This document shows, in pieces, positions 32,601-44,900 of a stretch of 64,000 nucleotides of DNA. The notes below the pieces were generated by a model. The model ran no database searches, had not been told where the DNA came from, and saw only the letters and a list, made by a program, of their open reading frames with translations. The DNA lies in contig NC_054876.1 of NCBI RefSeq assembly GCF_018320785.1, positions 8,186,707 to 8,250,706 on the forward strand, given 5' to 3'. The stretch is from Cheilinus undulatus. Taxonomy: Eukaryota; Chordata; Actinopteri; Labriformes; Labridae. Each line of letters begins with the position of its first letter. Positions within the stretch are counted from its first letter, which is position 1. A program made the position numbers and the translations under genes.

Positions 32601-32948
32601 GACTTGATGCCATATTTTTGGCTGACCGCTGAGGTCAGCCCTACATGTGGCACTGTCTGTATACTGACTGACTGACTCACTCACTTACTGACTGACTGAG
32701 TGAGTGAGCCTACTTCCAAGGGCCTAACATAACAGAGTTGTGTTTGCTAGGACTAAATGCTGGCAATGATGGCTGCCTCCACTGTGTTAACAAGGCTCTA
32801 CTTAACATCATGTATGTATGGCTAATACATCAGAGTTGCTGTATGGGCGGGGTTTACTTGTGCTGAAAGCCCTCCAATGGCTGCCTCCAGTGCTCTAAAT
32901 ACCTCAGATAGCTTTAGCCTCTGTTTCACCAGAACTGGGCCACATTTC

Positions 32949-33474
32949 TAACCTGACACACCAGCTTCAATAGGAAACGTTTGAGAAAAGGCAGAGGCTT
33001 TGAAAAATTCTCAGAGTATGATTGGGTGAACGTTCTGTCTGTCACATCTCTACGGGCCAATCAGAGCAACAAAACACGTGACATAGCCGCTATCGAGCTG
33101 CGCTTGCACAGCCTCTGAGGAAGAACGTGAAACATGGCGACTATAGACATGTAAGTACTCAACTATTGTTGTTTTTGAAAAGAAAACAACTCACTGCTGT
33201 TCTTTGTTCTTCTTTTAACGAGAAATGTCGTCAAGTTCTGATAAAACTGGCGTTTTAGCACCATCCACGCTAAGCTCTTCCTCCATTACTGCACAAGCTC
33301 TTGCTGCTGCTTGTTTACGTGACAACTCTGCTGCACCTGAAAGTACTGCCCTTTGTTGCTGATTGGTCCTGTCACTTTCTAACCTGGCCCAAACGGTTCA
33401 GATGGGAGCTTTGAAAGATGGATTCACCAGTGAGAAACAAGGAAACGGGTGTATCCTTCTGCTTTGCAAGGTTA
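32949..33474 (-). mobile_element. Family M transposon, copy 5, inserted in the fold-back arm
   Basis: Runs TAACCTGACACACCAGC to CTTTGCAAGGTTA in reverse orientation. Flanks CCACATTTC and ACGCATTTC match at 7 of 9 positions. The right arm of the host element (around 35270) retains the uninterrupted site, which reads CCACATTTCTGTATG on the reverse strand. Confidence 0.85.
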
Positions 33475-34678
33475 ACGCATTTCTGTATGATGAAAAAAAA
33501 AACAACCTTATAAGCTTTTCATGTTGGGAAAGATATTTTCACTCCGCTGCTGACCTGCTTTGGCATGACTATGTGGTAGTTAAGGGAGGGTAACGTAACT
33601 TGTGTCAATGCTTGTGGACCACGCCTGCTGGAGGAGCAATTAGCTCTGAATTAATCGCCACGGCACTTTGTCAAAACTGCACATTTCTTCATTAAAACAA
33701 GCAACAACAGCAACACTAAAGCTTTCTGTGAAAGAAAAAAAAATTCTTTCTCTACGCCTGGTCTTTTTCGGCATGGCTTTCCAATCATGGCAGTGGGCTT
33801 GTCCCATTTAGTCCGCCGTGAGCTGTCAGATTGGATGTCGCACTAGGACCGCTGCTGTTTACTACAACCTAGGCGCTAACAAGACTTTACCTAGTCTTGT
33901 TAAGACAGAACTGGCACAGCTGTTGTTGTCACAGTTGTTTGTCAATCAAATTTGGTCCTCTTTCATAATTGAATTCACTGGAGTGAATGGGTGACTGACA
34001 CAGGTCACTATTTAACAAGACTTGGTGAAAACCTAGTGTATGGCTGACCGCAATTATCTGGGATGCCTGTTGAAATGCTTGACTGAAATGTGTGTTCTGG
34101 CAGAGTGATGTTGTCATGATTGTTAATAGTTTATTATTTTTAGCCAAAGGTATAGTAAGTGATTACTGAAATGTAAAAAGCTACATGTTGTCTTCTCTCT
34201 CTCTGTCTGGCCCCTTCTGTCTGTGGAGATGAACCCTGAGCAGCATCATCCCCCCTCCCCTCCTGCTTTTCTTCTATCGCATCTGATTGGTTAAACACAG
34301 ACATACACTGACTCAGCCGACGCTCTATGTATTCATTGCTATTACTGTGCGAATGGAAGACAACACAAGAATAGGGCATAAACCTCTCCCCTGCACAAGA
34401 CAAGCTGTCAGTGTGGCTCTCTGCTCTGGGTTCAACAAGAACAGCGGTCCAGTTCGTAGTAAACTGCAGCGGTCCTACAGCAACGTCAAAGCTAACAGCT
34501 AACACCAGACATAACGGGACAAGCTCACCACCTTGATTGGAAAGCCATGCCAAAACAGACCAGGAATATAGCGATAAGATTTTTCTTTGATGGAAAGCTT
34601 TCAGTGTTGCTCTCTGCTCTTGTTTGGATTTAGACACATTGTCTGGTTCACACAAAAGCGCCGCCGTGGCTCATTCCA

Positions 34679-34722
34679 AGCTAATGACGGCACTAGCAGG
34701 CCTGCTAGTGCCGTCATTAGCT
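34679..34722. repeat. 44-bp perfect palindrome
   Basis: Half site AGCTAATGACGGCACTAGC plus AGG, followed directly by its exact reverse complement with no spacer; centre between 34700 and 34701. It lies in the middle of the fold-back element. Confidence 0.95.
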
Positions 34723-35865
34723 GGGACACAACAACACATTAGCTGTATGCAACAACTAACCCTTTCCCCGCAACTATCACAGTCATGCCGAAGCAGGGAG
34801 TCAGAAGAGCGACAACATCATTTTCTGTCGCAGAAAGCTTTCTGTGTTGCTCTTAGCGCTAACTGTGATAAAGAAATATGTTGGTCTGGCTAAGGCCGAG
34901 CTGATGTTCAGCTAGCAGGCTGTAGATACAAGCCTACAACAAATAACCCTTTCCCCTTTTAACTATCAAGCATTCACGCTAAAGTGGTTTGGCAGAAGAG
35001 CAAAAACACCCTTTCTGTTACAGAAAGCTTTTAGTGTTGCCGTCTTCGCTTGCTATTAAAAATAAAATGTCCAGGTTTTTATTGAAGTGCTGCTGTGACT
35101 AATTCAGAGCTACTCGCTCCTCGAGCAGCTAGCGTACACAAGCATTCACACAAGAAGTTACCTTTTCCCCTTCAACTATCACATAATCATGCCAAGCAGG
35201 TCAGCAGAGGAGTATAAACATCTTTCCCAACATGAAAAGCTTATATGGTTGTTTTATTATTTGTCATACAGAAATGTGGCCCAGTTCTGGTGAAACAGAG
35301 GCTAAAGCTATATCTGAGGTATTTAGAGCACTGGAGGCAGCCATTGGAGGGCTTTCAGCACAAGTAAACCCCACCCATAGAGCAACTCTGTCCGTATGGC
35401 TCTAGTTAACACAGTGGAGGCAGCCATTAGTGACAGCAAACGCAACTCTGTATTCTAAGGTTTATAAATTGCGATCACTCACTTAGTCAGTTACTTACAG
35501 ACTTACTCGCCTTACTTACTCAGACACAGACATTGCCATGTGTAGAGCTGACCTCAGCGGTCAGCCAAAAAGTAATGTAGACAGACAAAACAGGGAAAGG
35601 GAAAAGAGCTGAGCATTAAGACTTGCAGTGTGAACACAGCAAAGATTCTATAAAACATCCTGAGTGAAAGTTTTCTCTCTGCAGATCAAACCAGACTAGA
35701 GGAATTTCTTCACTAAAGGTTTCCAAACTCTAAATAACTGTTGTTTTCATCACCATACATGTTTGGCAATCAGCCACCTGATGAAATAATAGCTCAACTC
35801 TGTGGAAATGTCTGAATCCTGAGAGCAGATGTTCTGTCATTTCTCTGACAGATTTGAAGCTCAGC

Positions 35866-35982
35866 ATGTCAAACTGCAAGAAAAAGGTGGACGAGGTGAA
35901 GGAACTCCTTTATTCACACACTGGAGCTGATATACAAGAAATCAGAGACTTCTATGACTCATGGTGTGAGAGCTACGAAGAG
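35866..35982 (+). CDS. METTL27: Gene B coding exon 1
   Basis: 39 residues starting MSNCKKKVDEVKELLYSHTG and ending SWCESYEE. Acceptor TCTCTGACAG 14 nt before the ATG, donor GTCAGT, as in copy A. Confidence 0.85.
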
Positions 35983-38900
35983 GTCAGTAGACAGATTACT
36001 TCTTGCTCTAAGGCATAGAAACTTTGGTAACAACATCTGAATATTTCTCCACAGGCCTGCCCATGCATTTGGCTGAACCTCTGAAAACTCACAGAATGGG
36101 CCGTCCCCAGTATATTGTTGATAGTATCAGTGTGTGTGTGTTGGACCAGTAGCATTGGTGCTAGTCTTGATGACACTTTTCTTCAATTTTCTTTCTTTCA
36201 ACTTTATACACACTCTTGTCCTAACCAATCAATTTCTGACACAAGCCATTTTGCCACCATTGAAGACCTTCCCGCCACTTTTGCTGCCCATTTTGCCACT
36301 TTGAACCAATATATTTTGCTACTTCTTGCCTACTTCTTGCCTTTCTAAGCAGCCCTGTTCAGGCTGTTGGTTCACCAGTGGACACCAGCATATTATGTGC
36401 AGTGGAGAGAAATTAAGTACACAATGATAAAAGGGATATCTACAGAAGCTCTGATTCAGGATAATACAGTTATGTAAAACTTGCCCAGCATAAACAATCC
36501 TGGTATTAATTTTTTTTTGTAAAATTAATGCTAAATAAATAAAAAAAAGTTGACCTGAGAGGAGCAGCTCTTTCAATTATCTTTTGTTAGTGTTTTTATC
36601 GAGTGCCCCCTCGAAATTACAGACGGTGCATTTGATTTTTATTAAAAATATTAAAGAATCAAGAGCTCTCATTTTCACATTTTTATAATGATCTGAATTG
36701 TAAAATCTACATCAAGATTGCAATATCTAATACGTTTCTTAACTTCATGTAAGAAAAAAGAAGAAAAAAAAAAAAACAAATGTGCAAAAGCCCAAGTAAT
36801 CTTTTCCCTTCTACAGGAGGACTTTACAAATCACTGAAAACTAGAAGATCATAAAGTTAATGACCATAATACCAAGAATAACTAGGGCTGCAAGCAGCAC
36901 TGAACAGGCCATCGCACCTCTGTGCACGTCAGGTCTTAGTACATTCTGGGTTGTGGCCTTGTTGGAAACAATAACCAGTTGCAGTGATGTCTGTTCAAGT
37001 TGAACTGTGAAAGAGCCACCAATTCTTGTCCTTCAGAGACAGCATGAAGTGAAAACACAGAGTTAAAATGTAATGTAGGGTGATCGAGGAAAATCTTGCA
37101 TGGAGGATTGTTTACTACCAACTGTTGGCACCATAACAAATATGCTTTGTTGGCATAAAGATATAGTCAAAGAGGGACTGTTGCCTCACAGCAAGAAGGT
37201 CACTGGTTGGCTTCCCGGTCAGGGCCTTTCTGTGCAGTTTGCATGTTCTCCCTGTGCACGTGTGGGTTCTCTCCGGGTACTCTGGCTTCCTCCCACCACC
37301 AAAAACATGCTCACTAGGTTAATTGGTGACTCTAAATTGGTGGTAGGAGTGAATGTGAGTGTGCCTGGTTGTCTGTTTCTCTATGTCAGCCCTGCGACTG
37401 ACTGGTGACCAGTCCAGGGTGTACCCCGCCTCTCACCTGATGACAGCTGGGATAAGCTCCAGCCCTCCCATCCCCCCCGCAACCCGGAACGGAATAAGCG
37501 GTATAGAAAATGGATGGATGGCTGGATAAGTTCTATTAGCCTGTTGCTCATGGGTCCAAAAAGTGTTTAACTGGTTGGTGTCTTTTCAAGTTTTATTTTA
37601 ACCCTGAAACACTTAGACCAGGGGCCTAACTTGGCTGCAGTTTTGTTTTGTGCAAAGTTTGACAGCTCTAAAAGTCATTCAAGCCCTAGGTAATCTATAC
37701 TTTCTGTTACATAGAGGAAGAAATATTTTCATGGACACAACTTTTCAAGTAAAGACTCTTGAACTTCACATCTGAGCAAGGGCCAAATCTGAGAATCTGC
37801 CTAGAATTATTATTTACACATAGACTTTTGACCTTCAAATGTGTAGAAGGTAAACATCTTGGCAACTGCCTTGGTTTATATCAGCAGGATTTGGCCAACC
37901 TTGAAATGAGTGGAATTTTTTTTTTTGGTTACTTCCAAATACATTTATGACATGATGAGACATCTAAATTTAATAAGCCACCAAAGTTGAGTTTGATACA
38001 TTTTTTCTAACTTTTAATCCTCATAATTCTTCTCATTTTAAACCAAAGAAAAGTTGATTTGATAAATCAATTAGGGGAGATGATGCTAGAATGACCCCTG
38101 GAGATGACTACTGTAACCAATATCTGTACAAAAAAAAAGGCAAAACGGCAGATTTCCTGTTGATTTTACAATATGGATCCATTTTGCTTTATTGTAGGTC
38201 ACGGCATTATACACACGCATACCAAATTTCAAAATCCTAGCATTCTTCCCAGTTTCTCACAGGGAATTTTTCCACCAAGATTCATGGCTGTGCAAGTATG
38301 TTAAGCAGATGGAATAAGCTACTTCCTGTTTCATGGCAAACAAAAAAATCCCCTTGACCATGTCTTTTGATGTAGACTTTTAACCTTCATATATGTTCAG
38401 GGTCAACACTTTGGGAAATGTCTGGTATAATTCTAGCAGGATTTGGCCAATCTTGTAATTAATGGGATTTGTTGTGAGGACCAGCCACTATTATGACATG
38501 GTGAAACATCTGATTTTGATGAGCTACCATGGCCACACCCTTTGAGCTTGGTACAACCTTTTGCTAACTTTTGATCCTCCAGGGTTCTTCTTGTTTTTGC
38601 CAAAGATAAGCAGATTGAAAAAGATAATGCGAGAAGGACCCCTGGAAATGACTACTTTGACCAATATCAATACAAAAATTCCAAATGGCGGACTTCCTGT
38701 AGTTTTTACAACATAGGTCCAAATTTAATTTTTTGTAGATCCTGGCATGATACATACGCATACTGATTTTCCCAATCCTACCTAAAAAGGTGTGCAGGGG
38801 CAGATTTTTTGAAATTTTCTGGGGGACACCACTTAGCCAATAGGCCACACCCCCAGATTCAGTCAAATCTTTCTTTTCAGGCTGTTTGAGAGGTGATAAG

Positions 38901-41900
38901 GTACTGCTAGTTCATCGGAAGGTTTTTGACTTTAACCGGGATGGTGTATCAGTCAGAATACAAGGATAAGGAGACAGATTATAATTTAACTGCCTGAGGT
39001 CCAGCAGATGCCCTTTACTTCAGATCCAGTATTGTTTACATCACAGTCTGTAACGACAAATACAGAAATAATGTTTAAGAATAAAGCTGATGGCCAAGTT
39101 CAATATAATACAAGTATAATAACACCGAAAGAAGTCTGTATAACAATGAATTAAGCACATCAGTATTCATTCTCAACACCAATATTTCACTGAAATTGTT
39201 AAGTAATGTTCTCTTGTTCTCTTTCTACTTAAAGTAAATAATGTACAATAATAAATAAAGGAAATGCATCTCTTGAAGTGGCCAAGCAGCTTAGCAAAGC
39301 ATATCTACACAGTTTGCAGATGGTGAGAGCTCACTCTTCTGCCGAAATAACAACACTGCATCAGAGCGTCTGCAAACTAGACTTGTATACAGCATGTGAA
39401 TCTATTAAGCTTAAACAATATTAACATTACTTGTCGTAAGTGAACTTAGACCCATCAAAATGCTACTGTTAAAACTCCACCTGACTATGGAACAGGAGGA
39501 GGGGAGACTGGGGACAGTTGCAACACTTTTAACAATACTCTCAGTTACTCAGAGACTATTTGGACTAGACACACCAAATCTTTACATACATGTGTCTGCT
39601 AATTACCCATACCATTTAAAGATGGATGACATATCAATCACAATATTTATTTGAATAGAGGAAATCAGGTGTTGCAACTGACCCCAAACCTGGGTACAGT
39701 TGCAACACGGATTAGAGACGGTTGCAACATATAAAAAAAAAACATTAAATTTCACTAATTAACTTCTGCTTTTTGTCTCAATAAGCACAGAATTCCTACA
39801 ATATTAAAGTATAATATATTTAATAAGTTTTGTTTTGTGTAAAACATAGGCCTACCTTGAGTAAATGTGCAGATGTTACCGAAGCTATAAAAACTCTATA
39901 TTTCAATGTGGGACAAAAAAAAGGAGTAATTTGCAATACAAAAAACATTCATCAAACATGTTTTTAGGGAACAAATTTCACATTGTCTTAAAACTCCAGT
40001 GAGTATGAACTTTGATTTTAAGTTTTGTTAAAGTCACACAAATAATTACAAAATAAGACAGCAACACTCGCCTCTCCCCAACAATTCTGCTGGCTTGTGA
40101 ACAATTCCACCAGTTCCTAAAATATTCTGCTGGCTCCCAGAAAGAATCAACAAGAATTGGAATTCTCATTTTCTTATCATATGATTGCCTGTTCTGTTCA
40201 TCATGAGCAATGAAATATATTAACTGTGCCTATTTTGAACTAAAAATCTTCAAAAATACTGTTGTGTGGTCTGTTTTGATATGACTAGCCTCATTAGCAT
40301 GGGGTCAGTTGCAATAGTTGCAACCATCCCCATGGTATCAGTCATGACAAAACATCATGTGCTAGACAGCCACACTGATACTGACACATGCCAACCATGT
40401 CACTGAAAAGTTAACTAAACAATGACTCAAACTAGGTAAGTTTGGATTAATTCATACAAAAGATCAGGACAGTGTGACAAAAATATAGCTCATGAAAAAA
40501 GCTACTTTCATACCCCCAAAACAATTTTGTCTTGATAAAAGCAGGACCAGATGCTCAATATGGCTTCTCTCTTCTCGGTGGGCAGAGGGTCTAACTGAGC
40601 ATGTGCAGTGTGAGTGTCATTTCTCTAGCATGTTTCTGATTGGAGAAATAAGGCTTGTTGCAACCATCCCCTGTTGCAACTGTCCCCACTCTCCCCTACA
40701 AGGAATGCATTATGAGCTTTAGTCCTCTATGCTAACAGGAAGCTACAAGAAAGCTAATCACAAGATAAACAAGCAATACCAACGTACGTCTCATAATTGG
40801 TTCAATACTGGAAACAGAGTATCATGAAGAGGTCAAAAGACATAAAAGGGTAAGTAACAAACTGGACTTGTCAAACTGGACTCAGAAAATAGGTCTGAAT
40901 GCAGTTTTTTTTTTTTAACAACTGCGCTCTCCATGCGTGTACCGGCGGTGCCTTGCATCATGCCTGTGACGTTTTGCACATGAGCAGTTAACCCTAACTG
41001 CCCCTAAATGTCTGAGCCTTTTATACACAGGCTCTTGAAGGGAAGTTTTCCACCAAGTTTGATGACTGTGTAATAATGTTAAGCATAATATAAAATAAAC
41101 TACTTCCTGTTTCAATGCAAACAAAAAATCCCCATGGCTACTCCTTTTCTTGTAGACTTTTGACCTCTAAGTGCCATCTGAAGGTCAATGCCTTGGGAGT
41201 TGTGTGAGCAAATTTCAGCAGGGTTTGGCCAATATTGTAATTAATAAGATTTTTTGTAAGAGCTAGCTAATATTATGACATGGAAAAACAACTACATGTC
41301 ATGATCTGCCATGGCCACGCCCTTTGAGTTTGGTACAACATTTTGTTAACTTTAATTCCTCCACGGCTCAACTCTACAACACCAAAGATGAAGGTTATTG
41401 GATTAACACACTGTGCTACAAGAGCTTGTTTTTTTTAATATTTGAGTGGGCGCCACTGAGTCATTTAACCACACCCACCAACAAAATTCATATCATTCAC
41501 TTCAGGTCCCTCTGGGCATTATTTATACCAAGTTTCATATAGTTATGAGTACATTAAGCCCATGAAAAACTGCTTCCTGTCACTGTTAGATGTATACTTT
41601 TTATGCTCTACAAAAATGAAGGTACAGATGTTAGGATGTGTCTGAGTGAATTTGAATGGGATTTGATCAACCAGAGTGAAAGGGGAAATTATTTTACCAG
41701 AAGCAATTTTATTTCTCTTACCACAAGGTGGCGCTGTATATATATATTTTTTTTTTCGTTTTTGTTTTTTTGTTTTTTGAAAAGTACAATTGCCAACATG
41801 TTCAGGGGCATGCTCTCATCAAGAACATGAAATCTTGCACAGGCATGATTAAATTCAGCTGAGTTATGGTTTCCTCATTCGGACAAGGGTGGAAATGAGT

Positions 41901-44900
41901 TTCCTCCCCAGGGTGTCTGGGCTCTCCCCTAGAGATAGAGTGAGAAGCTCAGCCATCCGGGAGGGACTCGTAGTAAAGCCGCTGCTCCTCCGCGTTGAGA
42001 GGAGCCAGATGAGGTGGCTTGGGCATCTGGTCTGGACGCCTCCCTAGTGAGGTGTTCCGGAAGTCCCACTGGGAGGAGGCCCCGAGGAAGACCCAGGACA
42101 CGCTGGAGAGACTATGGCTGTTTTTGAATTGGGCTACTGCGTGTTCCTGCCAAACGCAGTATGCAGTGTGTATTGTGCACTGCGTACTGCGTTCAACAGT
42201 AGTATTCAGTATGACTGCCAGTCAGACGTTATTGTGTAGTGTGCTTGGCCCGGTTCAGCTGGTTTCCGGCATACAGAAGTACGTCATAACCTGGTCAATA
42301 TTAAATGTCGTTACAGTGTTTTGCATTCATTTATGTACATAAAAAATCTGGGAAGTGTTTTTATTTGATTTTTTCGGGATTTTTATAGCCATTGTTTTAA
42401 GCTTAGCATGTATAGCACAGTGAAAGAACACACTTGACAGCACCTTTCCGGCCGTTACAAGCTGTTACAGCAAAACAAAAACAACAGTGACCCTATTACA
42501 ACTTATTTCAGGTTAGTACATGTTAAAAAGGTAATGGCACTTTTTGTAACTATCAGCCGCTCCGGTGAAAGTTCTGCTGCTCTATATATATCTATAAACA
42601 GAACTCTGACCCGGCACTTTGCATTGTGGGTAACAGTAGGCGAAGCAGACTGGTCCGATGTGTACTGTGAAAATTTCCCGAATCAGCACGTCACCCAGGT
42701 ATTTTTGGCATACTGCAATTTTTGCATTTTTTTACATACTGCATACTGCATACTACATTTTGGGCAAATCAGTACGCACTGCTAGTATAGTAGGCGAATT
42801 CGAAAACAGCCATAGTGTTGCCCCATCCTCTCCTGACCTCAACCCTACTAAGAACCTTTGGAGCATCCTCAAGCTAAAGATCTATGAGGGTGGGAGGCAG
42901 TTCACACCAAAACTGCAGCTCTGGGAGGCTATTCTGACATCTTGCAAAGAATTTCAAGCAGAAACTCTCCAAAGACTCACAAGTTCAATGGATGCAAGAA
43001 TAGTGAAGGTGATATCAAAGAAGGGCTCCTATGTTAACATGCAACTTGGTCTGTTAAGATGTTTTTGATTGAAATAGGTTTTGATTTCAGTTAATGACCT
43101 CCTAATGCTGCAAATTCAACAAATGACCATTTTCAGTTCTTTACAACCTACAAAATGTTTTAAAATTCTGTTGTGCATAATAATGTGGAGCAGTGCATTT
43201 TGAGGTTATTAGTTTTTGAAAAAAATAATAGTTATCATTATGGCATTTGTTCAAAAACATTTGAATTGAGCTCCAAAGGCTGATAACTTATAAAATATTC
43301 TGACTGTTATTTGCATTAATATTTAGGAAAATAAGAGAAAAATATCATTTGCATAATAATTTGGAACGTGGTGTATACACAGGAAGTTTAAGTCAGATTG
43401 GACTATGCACAGCTGAGTTATTAATAACTTCCTTTCTTGAAAAATATGCAAATTTGAGGGCTCACCATGGCCACGCCCTTTGAGTTTTGCACAGAAGCTG
43501 AATAACTTTTGATTATTTATGTCTCTTCTAGCAATATACAAAAATTCAGCTTGGTTGGATGAAAGCTGTCAGAGGAGTTAAGCTTTAAAGGAACCCTTGC
43601 AATGGCCAAAAAAAAAAAGCCCCTAATTTTGCTAATTCATTCAAAATGGCAGATTTCCTGTTGGGGATAGGGGAGGGACTTATAGGCTTTTTGTAGATCT
43701 CTCCAAGCTGCATCAGCATAATTTCAACGATACTGGACAAAGTCAAAGGAGGGGGCTTTAACTTTGAAAACCGTTAGGTAGTGCTATCGAGGCAATTCCC
43801 CAGATTTTTAGTGGAGCCCCATAAAATATCAAATTTTTCACGGAGCCTGATGCACATGCCAAAAATAAGGACTTTTTACATGTTTAGATACTACAACCAA
43901 ATGCTCAATCATTTGAGTTACAAATAGGTCCTCGCACTGGTTCAGTGCCCTAACAATAGTCTAAACCCGGTCTTTATGTGCACGTAATCAGTTAAACTCA
44001 TTAGGTCTACTGGTGTTAACTGACACATCATACTCTATATCAACAGGGTTTTGGGATGCTGGACTTCATGGCTCCTAAGCTGGGGGCCGATTCTGTGGAT
44101 GAAAACTTCTCTGGGAACCGTGAGGATGCTCAGGTGCTGGATGTCGCCTGTGGAACGGGATGGGTCGCCAAACTGGTGAGAAAAAAATCTTTGATAGTAT
44201 ACACTTTTAGTAGATCCTGCAGAAACTGCAGCATTGATAAAATCTCAGTTTTCTGAAGGGGATAAATGATATCAAACTCAAAATGGTCTATCCTTCTGGC
44301 AAACATGACTTTTGCTGGATCAGACCAAGGTTGAGGTGTTTGACCTGTTCTGACAGATTCACCTGTATGCATGTAACTCAACTTTTTTACCTAAATATAA
44401 ACATACAGTGCTTAACAAATTTATTAGACCACCTGTCATATTTGTCTCAGAGACCATCTAGCATCATGCAGTGCTTTAATGTGGACTCTTTCATTTTCAG
44501 TGAGCTCTCCATGTTTTACCATTTTGAAGAGGAATGAGGGATTTCAAACTGAATTCACCTTTTTATACCCAAATTTGAGTCGGCTCACTGGGCTTCTCTG
44601 AGAAGTCAGAAATGAATCAAGCATAACATTCAACCACTAAAACTCATTTTTCTGATCAGGAATGCAAGTAAATAACTATAATTTGACATATTAATCAAGA
44701 AATATTAATGTGCTTTACTATTTTTTCAGTTTTTTCATAAATTAGTAAATTGGAATATTCATGGATAACAATAATAATTACATTTTAGCATTAAAAATAT
44801 CATTTGGGTTAAAGAGCTTCGACATATTGGTGTATTAACCATTGCAGAAACATAAAAAAAAGATTTTGTAATTACTAATGCTGGTAATTTAGGGCAGCTG

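Larger units (their letters stand above)
32615..35571. mobile_element. Fold-back type element with ~600-bp inverted arms
   Basis: The left arm (32615-32948 plus 33475-33770) is the reverse complement of the right arm (about 34990-35571). Shared stretches are GGCTGACCGCTGAGGTCAGC at the tip, GTTTCACCAGAACTGGGCC, and ATAAGCTTTTCATGTTGGGA. Each tip is itself a hairpin (GGCTGACC, 5-nt loop, GGTCAGCC). The centre has ~190-240 bp tandem units beginning GAAAGCTTTC and a 44-bp palindrome. No long open frame and no clear target duplication were found. Family unknown. Confidence 0.75.
36886..43970. mobile_element. Composite 7-kb insertion in intron 1 of gene B
   Basis: Left edge TAGGGCTGCAAGCAGCACTG and reverse complement of the right edge TTAGGGCACTGAACCAGTGC share GGGC..ACTGAAC..GCGAGG-type terminal sequence. 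The core repeats phrases such as GGCCACACCCTTTGAGC, TGGCGGACTTCCTGT and TTGGCCAATATTGTAAT, a family I recall as very common in fish. It carries nested elements at 37174, 39494, 41880, 42112 and 42817. Gene A has the empty site near 8685. Confidence 0.65.

Noticed and set aside
34140-34655. 171-codon reverse frame in the fold-back element
   Set aside because: No conserved domain, low-complexity Ser/Gln composition, and no similar frame in the tandem units around it; cannot be supported as a transposase.
42658-43068. 136-codon forward frame as a host gene
   Set aside because: Its first third is MITE sequence and the rest is the Tc1 transposase C-terminus.
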